DNA of 14,751 bases from Spirochaetaceae bacterium (lineage in GTDB: Bacteria; Spirochaetota; Spirochaetia; B11-G9): NCBI GenBank assembly GCA_030600745.1, contig JAUVLL010000035.1, positions 1-14,751 on the forward strand, in the 5' to 3' direction. This document shows positions 13,627 through 14,751 of the stretch, piece after piece. The position numbers and the translations under genes are program-made. The notes beneath the pieces are model-generated. The model saw only the letters and a list, made by a program, of their open reading frames with translations. It was not told the DNA's origin and did no database searches. Every line of letters starts with the position of its first letter. Positions within the stretch are counted from its first letter, which is position 1.

Positions 13627-14751
13627 TGTATGCTCCTTTCTTTGTGTGAATGGATCATATACGGAATAATAAAGAGAGCGGCCATGATAAATAGAATAAC
13701 TGCCATTGCAGCACCTGATGCAAATTGGTTAGCTCTAAATGTTGTTAGATACATATTAATTGCAGGGTGCCCGGTATTTGTATTATCTGCACCGGCCAGA
13801 GCATAAATCAGATCAAAGAGTTTAAGAGAAATATGAGCCATAATAATGACAGCACTTAAGGTTATTGGCTTAACATTTGGAATTGCAATTTTCCAGTAGT
13901 ATTGGAATTCATTAGCTCCATCAAGTCTTGCTGCTTCTTTCATGGACTCAGGTAATCCCCTTAATCCTGCTAAATACAGGGCCATAGTATAACCTGAATA
14001 TTGCCAAATACCCGCAATCAATATACCTATTGTTGCAAATTTGAAACCATGAATTTCTTTGAATGGAAGCAAGGGTGGAATATTATTCTTAAGAACAAAT
14101 ATGTATAATAAAGATAAAATGGTTACTAATGAATAAATAAATGCTTTCTTTTTATTTTTTAACCTAAACTGTTTAATAAATTGAAAGAGTGTTATCACTG
14201 CAACAGGAACAAGGATAATAGTAAGTATATTCTGCCAGTTGAAAGAAAGAGCAGTTCCTCTGCTGCTGATCCATAGAAACTTGATTTTTTGAAGACCCAA
14301 TGCTGTGGGAATAAGATTTATTCCTCCGTTTGGAGCGAGCAGCCATCGCCATATGGTTCCAGTTACAATGAATGACAGTGACATTGGATAAAGGAAGACT
14401 GTACGGAATATACCCTCATGTTTAACAGTTCTATCAAGAAGAATTGCAAGAAAAAGACCCAGAGAAAGTGTCCCTGCAAGAAGAAAGAGAGAATAGAATA
14501 CAGTATTAACCAGATCCTGACGGAATCGTCCATGAATGAATCCCGAAAAAAGATCTTTATAGTTATTAAATCCTATAAAATTTTTAACCGGATGCAAAGC
14601 AAGTCCTGCAGTTTTACCCCAGTCTGTCATAGAGGTATATATGGTGTACCCAATAAACCCGTATATAAAAATACCTACTAAAATAACAGATGGCAGAATA
14701 ATCAGTATAGACTTTAAACTGTCTCTATGCTGAATCTTAGAAATCGTAACA
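13623..14751 (-). CDS. Carbohydrate ABC transporter permease, MalF/GtsB type, 5' end cut by window edge
   Basis: A CUT1 sugar importer permease. The reading frame stays open to the right edge with no start codon among the 40 codons before Met at 14628-14630; those codons encode the first membrane helix (SILIILPSVILVGIFIYGF), so the true start lies outside and that Met is internal. The visible part is 375 residues. The EAA loop is EAARLDGANEFQYYWKIAIP, at 272-291 of the visible part. LTTFRANQFASGAA near the C-terminus resembles GtsB-type glucose/mannose permeases. Between the APNGGIN segment and the helix before the EAA loop is an extra 65-70 residues with two more hydrophobic stretches, encoded by very AT-rich DNA (9 G+C in 14101-14160). 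The gene overlaps the next permease by four bases. Confidence 0.93.
   Translation of the reverse strand, partial: VTISKIQHRDSLKSILIILPSVILVGIFIYGFIGYTIYTSMTDWGKTAGLALHPVKNFIGFNNYKDLFSGFIHGRFRQDLVNTVFYSLFLLAGTLSLGLFLAILLDRTVKHEGIFRTVFLYPMSLSFIVTGTIWRWLLAPNGGINLIPTALGLQKIKFLWISSRGTALSFNWQNILTIILVPVAVITLFQFIKQFRLKNKKKAFIYSLVTILSLLYIFVLKNNIPPLLPFKEIHGFKFATIGILIAGIWQYSGYTMALYLAGLRGLPESMKEAARLDGANEFQYYWKIAIPNVKPITLSAVIIMAHISLKLFDLIYALAGADNTNTGHPAINMYLTTFRANQFASGAAMAVILFIMAALFIIPYMIHSHKERSIH
13633..13639 (-). promoter_or_regulatory. Ribosome binding site for the TTG-started permease
   Basis: AAAGGAG on the minus strand lies inside the last codons of the upstream permease and six bases before TTG at 13626. 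It decides this non-ATG start and couples translation of the two permeases. Confidence 0.8.

Noticed and set aside
14628..14630. ATG as the start of the MalF/GtsB-type permease
   Set aside because: The frame stays open to the window edge and the upstream codons encode the expected first transmembrane helix, so this Met is internal.

Overview
The window looks like chromosomal DNA of a low-to-medium GC, Gram-negative-type bacterium, probably anaerobic or facultative. The evidence is a lipoprotein solute receptor with an export signal, two-component-type ABC importers, a NapH-like membrane iron-sulfur protein and an Mrp-type Fe-S carrier. A spirochaete would fit the gene mix, the TTG starts and the base composition, but nothing here proves the phylum. 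There are no rRNA, tRNA, CRISPR, integrase or transposase genes. The longest gene-free stretches are about 245 bases (4812-5056) and 230 bases (651-880), both holding promoter-like sequence.

Layout from left to right: (1) the 5' part of a LivJ/LivK-type branched-chain amino acid receptor lipoprotein on the minus strand, cut by the window edge; (2) divergently, an Mrp/ApbC P-loop ATPase with MIP18 and DUF971 domains, then a GC-rich palindrome with three 24-base tandem repeats, then a small cupin; (3) a minus-strand lipid-flavoured block, read right to left: a condensation/alcohol-acetyltransferase-fold protein, a zinc-ribbon multi-pass membrane protein (DUF6320-like), a promoter, cyclopropane-fatty-acid synthase (cfa) and a geranylgeranyl-reductase-family FAD oxidoreductase; (4) divergently, a complete monomeric isocitrate dehydrogenase whose three 2'-phosphate-binding residues of NADP enzymes are all replaced; (5) convergent to it, an overlapping pair: a NapH-like polyferredoxin membrane protein and a membrane-anchored partner with two copies of a small helical module; (6) a decayed MsbA-like ABC exporter with a stop codon, an internal deletion with frameshift and a damaged signature motif; (7) convergent to that, two permeases of a carbohydrate (CUT1, glucose/mannose-like) importer, the upstream one cut by the right edge.

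The window is mostly conserved families in modest operons. The points most worth following up are the predicted NAD+ preference of the monomeric isocitrate dehydrogenase, the possible lipid-modifying block around cfa, the NapH-like/partner pair without an obvious catalytic subunit, the repeat cluster after mrp and the exporter pseudogene. I did not find convincing evidence of a wholly new system; the lipid block and the NapH-like pair come closest.
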